This document shows, in pieces, positions 1-8,717 of a DNA stretch of 64,000 nt. Within the stretch, counting starts at the first letter, position 1, and every line of letters begins with the position of its first letter. The position numbers and the translations under genes are program-made. Below the pieces are notes generated by a model, which saw nothing but the letters and a program-made list of their open reading frames with translations, did not search any database and was not told where the DNA came from. Source of the DNA: Streptomyces sp. Go-475 (lineage in GTDB: Bacteria > Actinomycetota > Actinomycetes > Streptomycetales > Streptomycetaceae). The stretch spans positions 6,615,501 to 6,679,500 of the forward strand of contig NZ_CP026121.1 in the NCBI RefSeq assembly GCF_003330845.1, read 5' to 3'.

Positions 1-407
1 ACGGCCTTGCCGGACTCGGTGGGCCGGTGGCCGCAGGAGGAGCTGAGGGTGCGGATCAGCAGCAGACCGCGCCCGTGCTCCTGCCAGGGGTCGGGCGGCC
101 CGCCGGCCGGACAGGTGAGGTCGCCGGGCGGCGCCGGGTCGGTGTCGTGCACCTCGACCTGGCAGCCCGACGGCATCAGCTCCACGACCAGCTCTATCGG
201 CGTCTCGCCCGAGGTGTGCTCCACGGCGTTCGCCACCAGCTCCGCCGTGAGCAGCTCGGCGGTGTCGCAGTCCGCCCCGTGCTCCAACTCGGTCAGCGCC
301 GTACGGACCAGGGCACGGGCCACCGGCACCGCCGCCGCGGTGTGCGGCAGCGCGATGCGCCAGGAGGCGGGGGCTGAGGGGAGTTCGTACAAGGCGGGTC
401 CGTTCAT
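1..407 (-). CDS. ATP-binding protein, HATPase_c (RsbW-like anti-sigma kinase) family, 3' end cut by window
   Basis: The ATG lies at 407-405 and about 135 codons are visible before the left edge, so the C-terminus is missing. The product shows the N-box ELVANAVEHT, a short D-T-D acidic motif and the G-box-like HGRGLLLIR. This is the layout of the small single-domain GHKL ATPases that are abundant in Streptomyces and related to SpoIIAB/RsbW. Such proteins bind, and often phosphorylate, anti-sigma antagonists or act as orphan regulators; the partner cannot be told from the sequence. It is divergent from the crotonase gene that starts at 727. The family call is firm, the cellular role unknown. 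Confidence 0.88.
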   Translation of the reverse strand, partial: MNGPALYELPSAPASWRIALPHTAAAVPVARALVRTALTELEHGADCDTAELLTAELVANAVEHTSGETPIELVVELMPSGCQVEVHDTDPAPPGDLTCPAGGPPDPWQEHGRGLLLIRTLSSSCGHRPTESGKA

Positions 408-726
408 GGAGCAGGACGTCCTGCTTTCAACCTGATGAATGGTACGGCGCCACTCTTCCGAGGCGTCCGAGGGGCACCGTCGGGGGCACCTTCGCCCCTT
501 GCCGACGGCTTACCCAGGTGAACGCGGTGCCGCGCACAGCTGCTCCCGCCGTTACGCCGATGTGGACGATCTGTGACGGATGTGACCGGCCCGGGTCGCG
601 CCCGGATCCACACCGGAGTCCTACCCGGACGGCCTATCGCGCACTCATGACGACAGTCACGAATGAGTGATAGCTTCGTGGGGTAGAGCTCAGTGAGGCA
701 GTGCCCGCCCGAGGAGGCCGCCCGTC
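408..726. other. Divergent intergenic region, 319 bp
   Basis: No gene is supported here. It holds the promoters of the HATPase gene (leftward) and the crotonase gene (rightward). The notable element is an inverted repeat, CACTCAT (642-648) and ATGAGTG (663-669), enclosing TGACGACAGTCA (648-659). A strong ribosome binding site, GAGGAGG, precedes the ATG at 727. Confidence 0.7.
642..669. promoter_or_regulatory. Candidate PaaX-family operator upstream of the aryl-CoA genes
   Basis: CACTCAT and ATGAGTG flank the core TGAC-GACA-GTCA. The same core with one change, TGAC-GGCA-GTCA, occurs at 11197-11208 in the promoter region between the CoA ligase and the acyl-CoA dehydrogenase of the same pathway. 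The minus-strand reading CATTCGTGA resembles the TGATTCGYGA core known for E. coli PaaX. Assignment to the local PaaX-like protein is inference. Confidence 0.45.
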
Positions 727-1554
727 ATGAGTCCCTTCACCGGCTCCGCCGCCCCCACCCCGAGCTGGGAGCATCTGCGCGTCGAGGTCGCCGACGGCGT
801 CGCGACCGTCACCCTGGCCCGCCCCGCCAAGCTCAACGCCCTCACCTTCGGCGCCTACGCCGACCTGCGCGACCTGCTCGCGGAGCTGTCCCGGGAGCGG
901 TCCGTACGGGCCCTGGTACTGGCCGGCGAGGGCCGCGGCTTCTGCTCCGGCGGCGACGTCGACGAGATCATCGGCGCCACGCTCGCCATGGACACCGCCC
1001 AGCTCCTCGACTTCAACCGGATGACCGGCCAGGTGGTCCGCGCGCTCCGCGAGTGCCCGTTCCCGGTGATCGCCTCGCTGCACGGCGTGGCGGCCGGCGC
1101 CGGAGCGGTCCTCGCTCTGGCCGCCGACTTCCGCGTCGCCGACCCCACCACCCGCTTCGCCTTCCTCTTCACCCGCGTCGGCCTCTCCGGCGGCGACATG
1201 GGCGCGGCGTACCTGCTGCCCCGGGTCGTCGGCCTGGGCCACGCGACCCGCCTGCTGATGCTGGGCGACCCGGTCCGCGCCCCGGAGGCCGAGCGCATCG
1301 GCCTGATCAGCGAACTGACGGAGGAGGGCCACGCCGACGAGGCAGCACGCCAACTGGCCCACCGCCTGGCCGCGGGCCCGGCCCTGGCCTACGCCCAGAC
1401 GAAGGCCCTCCTCACGGCGGAACTGGACATGCCCCTGGCGGCATCGGTGGAACTGGACGCCTCGACGCAGGCACTGTTGATGAACAGCGCGGACTACGCC
1501 GAGTTCCACGCGGCATTCACAGAAAAGCGCCCTCCGAAGTGGAGCGGACGGTGA
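727..1554 (+). CDS. Crotonase (enoyl-CoA hydratase/isomerase) family protein of an aryl-CoA pathway
   Basis: 275 aa, near the usual crotonase length of about 260. It acts on a cytoplasmic acyl- or aryl-CoA thioester. The CoA/oxyanion-hole segments are visible as LNALTF (about residues 36-41) and CSGGD (73-77), with a second at HGVAAGAGA. The positions that carry the two catalytic glutamates in classical hydratases appear to be Val and Arg/Thr, so it may not be a simple water-adding hydratase. The start has a good GAGGAGG site. Its TGA overlaps the GTG of the next gene, so the pair is translationally coupled. It probably processes the ring-reduced or ring-opened product of the fused oxygenase/reductase. 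Confidence 0.85.
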   Translation: MSPFTGSAAPTPSWEHLRVEVADGVATVTLARPAKLNALTFGAYADLRDLLAELSRERSVRALVLAGEGRGFCSGGDVDEIIGATLAMDTAQLLDFNRMTGQVVRALRECPFPVIASLHGVAAGAGAVLALAADFRVADPTTRFAFLFTRVGLSGGDMGAAYLLPRVVGLGHATRLLMLGDPVRAPEAERIGLISELTEEGHADEAARQLAHRLAAGPALAYAQTKALLTAELDMPLAASVELDASTQALLMNSADYAEFHAAFTEKRPPKWSGR

Positions 1555-3890
1555 GTGCTCGTCCTTCAGGGGCGCGGGGAACTGCGCGACAAGCCACAAC
1601 GCACCCGCAGTCGCCCACCGACAACAGCCACCCCCTACGCGTCGCAATCATCGGCGGAGGCCCCGGCGGCCTCTACGCCGCCGCCCTCCTCAAACGCCTC
1701 GACCCCACCCGCGACATCACCGTCTGGGAACGCAACGCCCCCGACGACACCTTCGGCTTCGGCGTGGTCCTCTCCGACGAGACCCTCGGCGGCATCGAAC
1801 ACGCCGACCCCACGGTCTACGAGGCCCTCCGCAGGGACTTCGTCCGCTGGGACGACATCGACATCGCCCACCGCGGCGTACGCCACACCTCCGGCGGCCA
1901 CGGATTCGCCGCGCTGGGCCGCCACCGCCTGCTGGAGATCCTCCACACCCGCTGCCGGGAACTCGGCGTGGACCTCCGCTTCCGCACCGAGGCCCCCGAC
2001 GACCTCCCGCGGACCCACGACCTGGTCATCGCCGCGGACGGCGTCCACAGCACCACCCGCGAGAGGTACGCGGACGCGTTCCGCCCCCGCCTGACCACCC
2101 ACCGCTGCCGCTACATCTGGCTCGCCGCCGACTTCGCCCTCGGCTCCTTCCGCTTCGAGATCGCCGAGACCGAGCACGGCGTGATGCAACTCCACGCCTA
2201 CCCCTACGCGCCGGACGCCTCCACCGTGATCGTCGAGATGCGCGAAGAGGTCTGGCGCGCGGCCGGTTTCGACGAACTCGGCGAAGCGGAGTCCATCGAA
2301 CGCTGCGCCAAGATCTTCGCCGAGGCGCTCCACGGCCGCCCCCTGAAGTCGAACAACTCGGTGTGGACGACGTTCCGCACGGTCGTCAACGAGCGCTGGT
2401 CGCACCGCAACGTCGTCCTCCTCGGCGACGCCGCCCACACCGCCCACTTCTCCATCGGCTCCGGCACCAAACTGGCCGTCGAGGACGCCCTGGCGCTCGC
2501 GGCCTGCCTGGCGGAGCAGGACTCCCTGCCCGAGGCCCTGGCCGCCTACGAGGCGGAGCGGCGCCCGGTCGTCGCCTCCACGCAGCGCGCGGCACGGGCC
2601 AGCCTGGAGTGGTTCGAGAACCTCGCCCTCTACCTGGACCAGCCGCCCCGCCAGTTCGCCTTCAACCTGCTCACCCGCAGCCGCCGCGTCACCCACGACA
2701 ACCTCCGCCTGCGCGACGCGCGCTTCACGGAGGCCGTGGAGCGCGAGTTCGGCTGCCCGCCCGGCACACCGCCCATGTTCACCCCGTTCCGGCTGCGCGG
2801 CCTGACCCTGCGCAACCGGGTCGTCGTCTCACCCATGGACATGTACTCGGCGGTCGACGGCGTCCCCGGCGACTTCCACCTCGTCCATCTGGGCGCGCGG
2901 GCGCTGGGCGGGGCCGGGCTGGTGATGACGGAGATGGTGTGCGTCAGCGAGGAGGGCAGGATCACGCCCGGCTGCGCCGGCCTCTACACCGGCCGGCAGG
3001 CCGAGGCCTGGAAGCGGATCACCGGCTTCGTGCACGCGCAGGCCCCGGGCACCGCGATCGGCGTGCAACTCGGCCACAGCGGCCGCAAGGGCTCGACGAA
3101 ACGGATGTGGGAGGGCATGGACGAGCCGCTGGAGGAGGGCAACTGGCCGCTCGTGGCCGCGTCGGCACTGCCGTACCAGCGGTTCAGCCAGACCCCCCGC
3201 GCGCTGTCCCGTGCCCAGCTCACCGACATCCGTGAGCAGTTCGCGGCCGCCGCCGTGCGTGCCGCGCGGGCCGGTTTCGACCTGCTCGAACTGCACTGCG
3301 CCCACGGCTACCTGCTCTCCGGCTTCCTCTCCCCGCTGACCAACCGCCGCACCGACGCCTACGGCGGCACCCTGGAGAAGCGGCTCCGCTTCCCGCTCGA
3401 GGTCTTCGACGCCGTACGGAACGTCTGGCCGGGGGAGCGGCCCATGACGGTCCGCCTCTCCGCGACCGACTGGGCCGAGGGCGGGACGACCGCCGAGGAG
3501 GCCGTGGAGATCGCCCGGGCCTTCGCCGCGCACGGCGCCGACGCGATCGACGTGTCGACGGGGCAGGTCGTGGCGGACGAGCGGCCCGAGTACGGACGGT
3601 CGTACCAGACGCCGTTCGCGGACCGCATCCGCAACGCCACCGGCGTCCCCGTGATCGCGGTCGGCGCGATCTCCTCCTGGGACGACGTCAACTCCCTGAT
3701 CCTGGCCGGCCGCACGGACCTGTGCGCCCTGGCCCGCCCGCACCTCTACGACCCGCACTGGACCCTGCACGCGGCGGCCGAGCAGGGCTACACGGGCCCC
3801 GGCGCGACCTGGCCGACCCCGTACCGCGCGGGCAGCCGCCGCCCCCGCACGGGCCGCACGGACGCGCCCAAGCCGCGGCTGAGCCTGTGA
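1551..3890 (+). CDS. Bifunctional aryl-CoA FAD monooxygenase / OYE-like reductase (2-aminobenzoyl-CoA or salicylyl-CoA type)
   Basis: 779 aa from the GTG at 1551, which overlaps the preceding TGA. The N-terminal half (about 31-400) is an FAD monooxygenase with VAIIGGGPGG, a DG motif (AADGVHST) and a GD motif (LLGDAAHT). The C-terminal half (about 405-779) is an old-yellow-enzyme-type flavin reductase starting near PMFTPFRLRG. This fusion is that of 2-aminobenzoyl-CoA monooxygenase/reductase from Azoarcus evansii, often labelled salicylyl-CoA 5-hydroxylase/oxidoreductase: it hydroxylates and then dearomatises the ring of the CoA thioester. The neighbouring RidA favours an amino-substituted substrate. 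The first roughly 25 codons cover a dispersed Streptomyces repeat, so the N-terminus is probably a recent addition; no other in-frame start lies before the GxGxxG motif. Confidence 0.88.
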   Translation: MSARPSGARGTARQATTHPQSPTDNSHPLRVAIIGGGPGGLYAAALLKRLDPTRDITVWERNAPDDTFGFGVVLSDETLGGIEHADPTVYEALRRDFVRWDDIDIAHRGVRHTSGGHGFAALGRHRLLEILHTRCRELGVDLRFRTEAPDDLPRTHDLVIAADGVHSTTRERYADAFRPRLTTHRCRYIWLAADFALGSFRFEIAETEHGVMQLHAYPYAPDASTVIVEMREEVWRAAGFDELGEAESIERCAKIFAEALHGRPLKSNNSVWTTFRTVVNERWSHRNVVLLGDAAHTAHFSIGSGTKLAVEDALALAACLAEQDSLPEALAAYEAERRPVVASTQRAARASLEWFENLALYLDQPPRQFAFNLLTRSRRVTHDNLRLRDARFTEAVEREFGCPPGTPPMFTPFRLRGLTLRNRVVVSPMDMYSAVDGVPGDFHLVHLGARALGGAGLVMTEMVCVSEEGRITPGCAGLYTGRQAEAWKRITGFVHAQAPGTAIGVQLGHSGRKGSTKRMWEGMDEPLEEGNWPLVAASALPYQRFSQTPRALSRAQLTDIREQFAAAAVRAARAGFDLLELHCAHGYLLSGFLSPLTNRRTDAYGGTLEKRLRFPLEVFDAVRNVWPGERPMTVRLSATDWAEGGTTAEEAVEIARAFAAHGADAIDVSTGQVVADERPEYGRSYQTPFADRIRNATGVPVIAVGAISSWDDVNSLILAGRTDLCALARPHLYDPHWTLHAAAEQGYTGPGATWPTPYRAGSRRPRTGRTDAPKPRLSL
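1563..1612 (+). repeat. Dispersed Streptomyces intergenic repeat captured inside a coding region
   Basis: The core AGGGGCGCGGGGAACTGCGC followed by GACAAGCCACAACGCACCCG is the widespread extragenic element I recognise from many Streptomyces genomes. It normally lies between genes; here it sits just inside the 5' end of the fused monooxygenase and is read in frame. Recognition is from memory of that element, and only one copy was noticed in this window. Confidence 0.65.
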
Positions 3891-4014
3891 GCTGACGGCG
3901 GGTTCCGGCGGAACTCCCCGCCCCGAGGCGGAACTTCGGTCACGTGTTGTCCCACGATTGACTACGCTCTGTCGTCGTTCGTTCACTACGACATCAGAGG
4001 ACACACAGTCACCG

Positions 4015-4386
4015 ATGACGGCCATCACCAGCATCCGACTCGACGACGGCTCGCTGCTGCGCGTCGAGACCACCGAACCGGCTTCGCCGCGCCCCGTGGC
4101 CGAGGACCCCTACGAACCCATCCGCCGGCCGCGCCCGGCGGACGACGTGGCGAGCGCGGCCGACACCCTGCGCGGCGCCGTCGACCGGATCCGCCCGGCG
4201 GTCTCGGACATCGTGGACTCCCTGCGCTCCATGCCTCGCCGGCCGGACCGGATCACGCTGGAGTTCGGGGTCAAGGTGACCGCCGAGGCCGGCGTGGTCG
4301 TCGCCCGCACCGCGGCCGAGGCGCACTTCACCGTCGGTGTCGAGTGGGACGCCACGAGCGTCGCCGGAACCACCGATGCCGGCTAG
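4015..4386 (+). CDS. Trypco1-like (CU044_2847 family) trypsin-co-occurring protein
   Basis: 123 aa. The ATG at 4015 is chosen because the family N-terminus (TSIRLDDGSLLRVE) follows directly. The C-terminal segment EFGVKVTAEAGVVVARTAAE is the family hallmark: a small beta-rich domain (about 75-120) that recurs beside trypsin-like proteases and STAND NTPases in predicted conflict systems of multicellular bacteria. It overlaps the protease-NTPase gene by 11 nt, the usual arrangement, so the two are made together. It may be a substrate, adaptor or effector of the protease; its biochemical role is not established. Confidence 0.75.
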   Translation: MTAITSIRLDDGSLLRVETTEPASPRPVAEDPYEPIRRPRPADDVASAADTLRGAVDRIRPAVSDIVDSLRSMPRRPDRITLEFGVKVTAEAGVVVARTAAEAHFTVGVEWDATSVAGTTDAG

Positions 4387-7300
4387 CTCCCTGCCGCGCC
4401 GGGCACGGTACGAACGCGGCGCCGCCCGGGTGTTCGCCCCGGACGGCGAACCGGTCGGCGCGGGCTTCCTCCTCGACGACGACCTGCTGTGCACGTGCGC
4501 CCACGTCGTGGCCGAGCCGGACGGCAGCCGCCCCGTGCAGCCGGTCGTGGTCGACTTCCCGCTGCTCGCCGGTGCCGAACCGGGCCCACGGGTGGCCGCC
4601 GTGGTGGAGTCCTGGTGGCCCGAGGACGACGTCGCGCACCTGCGCCTGAGCGCGACGGTGGACGGGACGGAGCCGCTGCCCCTCGCGGACGGCTCCGAAG
4701 ACGAGTGGAACCGGGACATCCGCGCGTTCGGCTTCCCCCCTCAGGTCTCGCGCGGAGTGAACGCGACCGGCACCCTGCGCGGCCGGCAGCGCGCCGACCT
4801 CATCCAGCTCGACCTGACCGCACCGGGCGTCCGCATCGGCCCGGGGTTCAGCGGCGCCGCCGTCTGGGACCCGGGGGAAGAGGCCGTCGTCGGCATGCTC
4901 ACCACGCGGGGCAGAGGGCCGGTCAGCGACACCGCGTATCTGCTGGCCGCGGACCGGCTGACCGACCCCGACGCGCTGCCGTGCCCGTTCCGGGGCCTGG
5001 CCCGGTTCGAGAGCGAACACGCACGGTACTTCCACGGCCGTGAGGACGAGGTGGGCGCACTGGTGCGGGCGCTGGAGACCCGACCCGTCACCGTCCTCGT
5101 CGGCCCTTCCGGCAGCGGCAAGTCCTCCTTGCTCCGGGCAGGCCTGCTGGCGGCGGTCCGCACCCGGGGGACGCCCTGGGCCCTGCGGGTGCCGGAGCCC
5201 GCCGACGCGGCCGGGGCACCGGCCGAGGACGCCGACGCCTGGGTCGCCGAAGCGGTCGCGGCGGCCTGGCACGACGCCGTACCGGACGACGCCGCCCGGC
5301 GCGACCGCTTCGAGGCCGTGCGGGACGCCTGCGCCGGCGGCGAGGCCGAGCGGCGGGTGCTGCGCGGCCGGCTCACCCATGAACTCGGCGCGCGCGGTGC
5401 CGTGTTGCTCCTGGACCAGTTCGAGGAGTACGCAGCGGCCGCACCGCACGGAGCACTGCGGGCCTTCCGAGCCCTGTCGGCGCTGGCCCAGGCCCCGGAC
5501 CCGGCCCAGGGCGGCGGGCTGCGCGTCGTGCTGACCGCGCGCTCCGCCACGCTGGAGGCCCTCACCGCCGCCGACACCTCCGCCCGGCTGGAGGGTGCCG
5601 TGCGGTTCCTCGCGCCGATGACCGCCGAAGCCCTGACCCGGGCCGTGCGGGAACCGGTACGGGCCGTCGCCGGCCTGCGTCTGGAGGAGGGACTGGCACA
5701 GCGTCTGGTCTCCGACGCCGTGGACGAACCGGGGTGCCTGCCCCTGTTGCAGTTCGCCCTGACGCGGCTGTGGGAGCAGCGCAAGGCGCACACCATGACC
5801 CACGCCGCCTACGAACGCACAGGTGGTGTCGTCAAGGCGCTGGCCGAGTACGCCGACGAGGCGCTGCGGGACTGCCTCGCCTCGACCGGCGCCGCCGAGG
5901 ACACCGCCCGGAGGCTGTTCGAGCAGCTGGCCCGGCCCGACGGCCAGGGCGGATTCACCCGGCGTGCCGCCCCGATCCGGCAGTTGTCGCCCGAACAGGC
6001 CGCGCTGGCCCGCGCCCTGGCCGGGCGCCGGCTGCTCGTGTGGGACGTCGTCGAGCGGCGGCCCGGCCCGGCCCGCGAGCAGGCCGGCACCGTGCAGGTG
6101 GTGCACGAAGCACTGCTGCGCGAGTGGGAGCGTCCGGCGGCCTGGCTGCACGAGGGCGCCGACTTCCTCGAATGGCACGAACGCACCGCACGGGACGCGG
6201 CCGAGTGGGACGGCGCGGGCCGCCCCGACGGGCTCCTGCCGCACGGGGCCCGTCTGGCCGAGGGGCTGCGGTGGCTCGCCGACCGGCCCGACGACCTCAC
6301 CGACACCGAGCGGGCCTACCTGGAGGCGGGCCGGCGGCGGCAGCGGCGCGGGCTGCGCCGGCTCTGGGGCGTGACCGCTCTGGTGACCGTGCTCGCGGTG
6401 CTGGCGTCGACCCTCGCGGTGAGCACGTACCGCGCCCTCCAGCGGGACCGGGCACAGCTGCGCACGGCTGCCGCCGCCGAACTGGGCACGCTCGCCGCCG
6501 ATGTGGCCGACCGTTCGCCGGACAGCGCGTTCCGCTACGCGGCCGGCGCCTGGACCGCCCGCCACACCCCGCAGTCCCAGCAGGCCCTGTTCGCGCAGTA
6601 CGTCCGCGCCGCGGACGTGACGTCCTCGCACAGCGGGCTGTGGCCGGGCAGCGCGCAGTGGTCGTCGATGTCCCCGGACGGCCGCACCGTGGTGGTGCTG
6701 TCGCGCCGGGACGGTGCCGTGGATCTGACGGCGACCGTGGTGACCGGCGCCGTCGACGGCCGTCCCCGGGCCACTTCGCTCCGGGGCGTCCCCGCCGGCC
6801 TGCGCGTCCAGGACTTCCGGGACGCGATCAGCGCCGACGGCCGCCGCTACGCGCTGGTCACCCTGGACGGCAGCGTGCTGCTGTGGGACCTGAGCGCGGC
6901 CGGAGCCCGCCCGCGGCAGTTGTCCGCGGCTCTGCCCGCCCGAGGCGGCGTCGAGTCCCCGCACGTCGACTTCTCCGACGACGGAACCCGGCTGCTGCAC
7001 TTCTTCCCCTTCAAGGAACCGCGCCCCGAGGACGACGGCCGCAAGGCGCTCGTCCGGCTCTGGGACACGGACAGCGGCCGTGCTCTGCCCGTGTCCCAGC
7101 GGGTCGTGGAACAGCAGAACCCGACCATGGCGTGGCTGCCGGGAGACGGGGAGCGCGTCGCGGTCGCCGGCAGCCGTGCGAAGGGAGAGCAGCGCTATCT
7201 GGACCTCCACGACACCGCCTCCGGCGAGCGGGTCCGCCGCGTCTACGGTCCGCAGCCCGCCGTGAACCAGGAGCCGGCCGGCCGGGGCGTCTGGCTGGAC

Positions 7301-8692
7301 GTGGCGGACGGTCTCCGCTGGTACTCCCTGTATCCCGAGGCGCGGCAGCCGGTCCGCACCTATTCCGGAGGTGTGACCTCCCGGGACCTGACGGGCACGC
7401 ACCTCTACCGTGATGCCACTCCCGTGTCCGGGGAGACGGGGGACTACCGGCGCGTGACGGTTCGCGACCCGAGGGAACGCGACCGCTTCTGGTCCCTCAC
7501 GCTCCCCGGCCGGGACGGCTCCAGAGCGCTCGGGGTCGTCGGAGAGGGCTCCGGTCCCCGCACCGTCCTGGCCGTCGAGGGGGACACCCTGCTCCGTTCC
7601 CGCCCCGAGCCCGTGTCCGCGGTGGCGAACGAGCTCTTCTCGCGTTCCGGTGACGCCGCCGCCCTCTCGCCCGACGGCTCGCGGACCGCGCGGTTGCGGG
7701 CGGGCCGGCTGGAGGTCACCGGGCCGGGAGTCCGTACGCGCCACACCCCGCTGCCGGGGAAGATGCGTGAAATCGACGGATGGAAGCTGCACCTGACCTG
7801 GGTCACCCGCAAGGGCGGGGACGCGCTGCTCGTCTGGTCGGACTACTTCACCTACGCCCGCCTCTACGACGCCGACACCCTGCGTTCCCGCGGGGTCACC
7901 TGGGATTGCGGCCGGTCCGGCGACCCCACCGCGAACCAGCCGCAGGACATCGTGCAGACGGGCGACGGCGACCTCGTGCTGCTGTGCCTGGGCGACACGC
8001 TGGTCCGGCTGGACCCGCGCTCCGGGGTGCAGAGCGGCGGCCCGGTCCGGCTGGAGCACACTCCGGCCGGCCGGGGGATGTTCCAGAACACCGGCCGGCT
8101 GACCACCAGGCCGGGCCACCCCCACCAAGTGGCGGTGGTCACCGGCCCCTGGCGCGCCAGCGGCAGGATCGAGCTGTGGGACGTCCGGCGCGGCACCCGC
8201 GTGGCCCGGCTGGAGGGCGGGCCGCTGCCGAACGGGTCGTTCCTCGACGACGACGTGGAACGGTGGGTGGTCTTCACACCCGATGGGAACCGGCTCGCCG
8301 CGTTCGACGAGGAGCGACGCGTGGTGTGGTGGGACGTGGACGGGGAGCGCCCGGAGGAGCCGACCCGTGCCATCGACGACGCCACCGGCTTCCTGGGAGT
8401 CGCGCCGGACGGGACGCTCCTCGTCGTCAGCTCGGGCGTCAGCCTGGTCTCGCCGGACGACGCCGAGCCGCTCGGACAGTTGAAGGGCGGGGACGAGAAC
8501 CTGCACGCGGTCCGCATCAACGGCGACACCCTGCACCTGGTCACGGAGAAGGGCGCCCGGACGCTCCGCCTCTCGCCCTCTGCCTGGCAGGCCACCCTGT
8601 GCGCGGCCCTTGACGGCCCCGACAGCCGTGCGCAGCAGGGCCGTCCGGTCCTGGAGGCGGCCAGGAACACTCCGCCATGCCCCTCCACCTGA
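4376..8692 (+). CDS. Trypsin-like protease / nSTAND1 NTPase / WD40 sensor protein
   Basis: 1438 aa. A trypsin-fold domain (about 1-195) has His43 in TCAHVV, Asp85 in EDDVAHL and Ser159 in GFSGAAVW, so the triad looks intact. A linker with CPFRGL leads to an nSTAND1 NTPase with Walker A GPSGSGKS (243-250) and Walker B LLLDQFEEY (about 343-351), then winged-helix material. One transmembrane helix lies near residues 665-687, followed by a roughly 750-residue beta-propeller region with irregular WD-like repeats (for example VLLWDLSA). The design is that of a signal-triggered switch: the propeller senses, the NTPase oligomerises and the protease cuts. It lies inside an aromatic-catabolism regulon to which it has no obvious functional link. 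Confidence 0.87.
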   Translation: MPASSLPRRARYERGAARVFAPDGEPVGAGFLLDDDLLCTCAHVVAEPDGSRPVQPVVVDFPLLAGAEPGPRVAAVVESWWPEDDVAHLRLSATVDGTEPLPLADGSEDEWNRDIRAFGFPPQVSRGVNATGTLRGRQRADLIQLDLTAPGVRIGPGFSGAAVWDPGEEAVVGMLTTRGRGPVSDTAYLLAADRLTDPDALPCPFRGLARFESEHARYFHGREDEVGALVRALETRPVTVLVGPSGSGKSSLLRAGLLAAVRTRGTPWALRVPEPADAAGAPAEDADAWVAEAVAAAWHDAVPDDAARRDRFEAVRDACAGGEAERRVLRGRLTHELGARGAVLLLDQFEEYAAAAPHGALRAFRALSALAQAPDPAQGGGLRVVLTARSATLEALTAADTSARLEGAVRFLAPMTAEALTRAVREPVRAVAGLRLEEGLAQRLVSDAVDEPGCLPLLQFALTRLWEQRKAHTMTHAAYERTGGVVKALAEYADEALRDCLASTGAAEDTARRLFEQLARPDGQGGFTRRAAPIRQLSPEQAALARALAGRRLLVWDVVERRPGPAREQAGTVQVVHEALLREWERPAAWLHEGADFLEWHERTARDAAEWDGAGRPDGLLPHGARLAEGLRWLADRPDDLTDTERAYLEAGRRRQRRGLRRLWGVTALVTVLAVLASTLAVSTYRALQRDRAQLRTAAAAELGTLAADVADRSPDSAFRYAAGAWTARHTPQSQQALFAQYVRAADVTSSHSGLWPGSAQWSSMSPDGRTVVVLSRRDGAVDLTATVVTGAVDGRPRATSLRGVPAGLRVQDFRDAISADGRRYALVTLDGSVLLWDLSAAGARPRQLSAALPARGGVESPHVDFSDDGTRLLHFFPFKEPRPEDDGRKALVRLWDTDSGRALPVSQRVVEQQNPTMAWLPGDGERVAVAGSRAKGEQRYLDLHDTASGERVRRVYGPQPAVNQEPAGRGVWLDVADGLRWYSLYPEARQPVRTYSGGVTSRDLTGTHLYRDATPVSGETGDYRRVTVRDPRERDRFWSLTLPGRDGSRALGVVGEGSGPRTVLAVEGDTLLRSRPEPVSAVANELFSRSGDAAALSPDGSRTARLRAGRLEVTGPGVRTRHTPLPGKMREIDGWKLHLTWVTRKGGDALLVWSDYFTYARLYDADTLRSRGVTWDCGRSGDPTANQPQDIVQTGDGDLVLLCLGDTLVRLDPRSGVQSGGPVRLEHTPAGRGMFQNTGRLTTRPGHPHQVAVVTGPWRASGRIELWDVRRGTRVARLEGGPLPNGSFLDDDVERWVVFTPDGNRLAAFDEERRVVWWDVDGERPEEPTRAIDDATGFLGVAPDGTLLVVSSGVSLVSPDDAEPLGQLKGGDENLHAVRINGDTLHLVTEKGARTLRLSPSAWQATLCAALDGPDSRAQQGRPVLEAARNTPPCPST

Positions 8693-8717
8693 ACGCGACG
8701 AGCGCCCGGGGGCGGTG

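Noticed and set aside
404..613. 69-aa minus-strand open frame upstream of the HATPase gene
   Set aside because: Overlaps the HATPase start in another frame, Arg/Pro-rich with no family or ribosome site.
3902..3914. Small hairpin after the monooxygenase gene as terminator
   Set aside because: GTTCC/GGAAC around a 3-nt loop is too short to support a terminator call.
4328..8536. 1402-aa open frame on the minus strand
   Set aside because: It mirrors the trypsin-nSTAND1-WD40 gene. The product is low-complexity Gly/Arg/Pro/Val-rich, while the plus strand has intact catalytic and Walker motifs.
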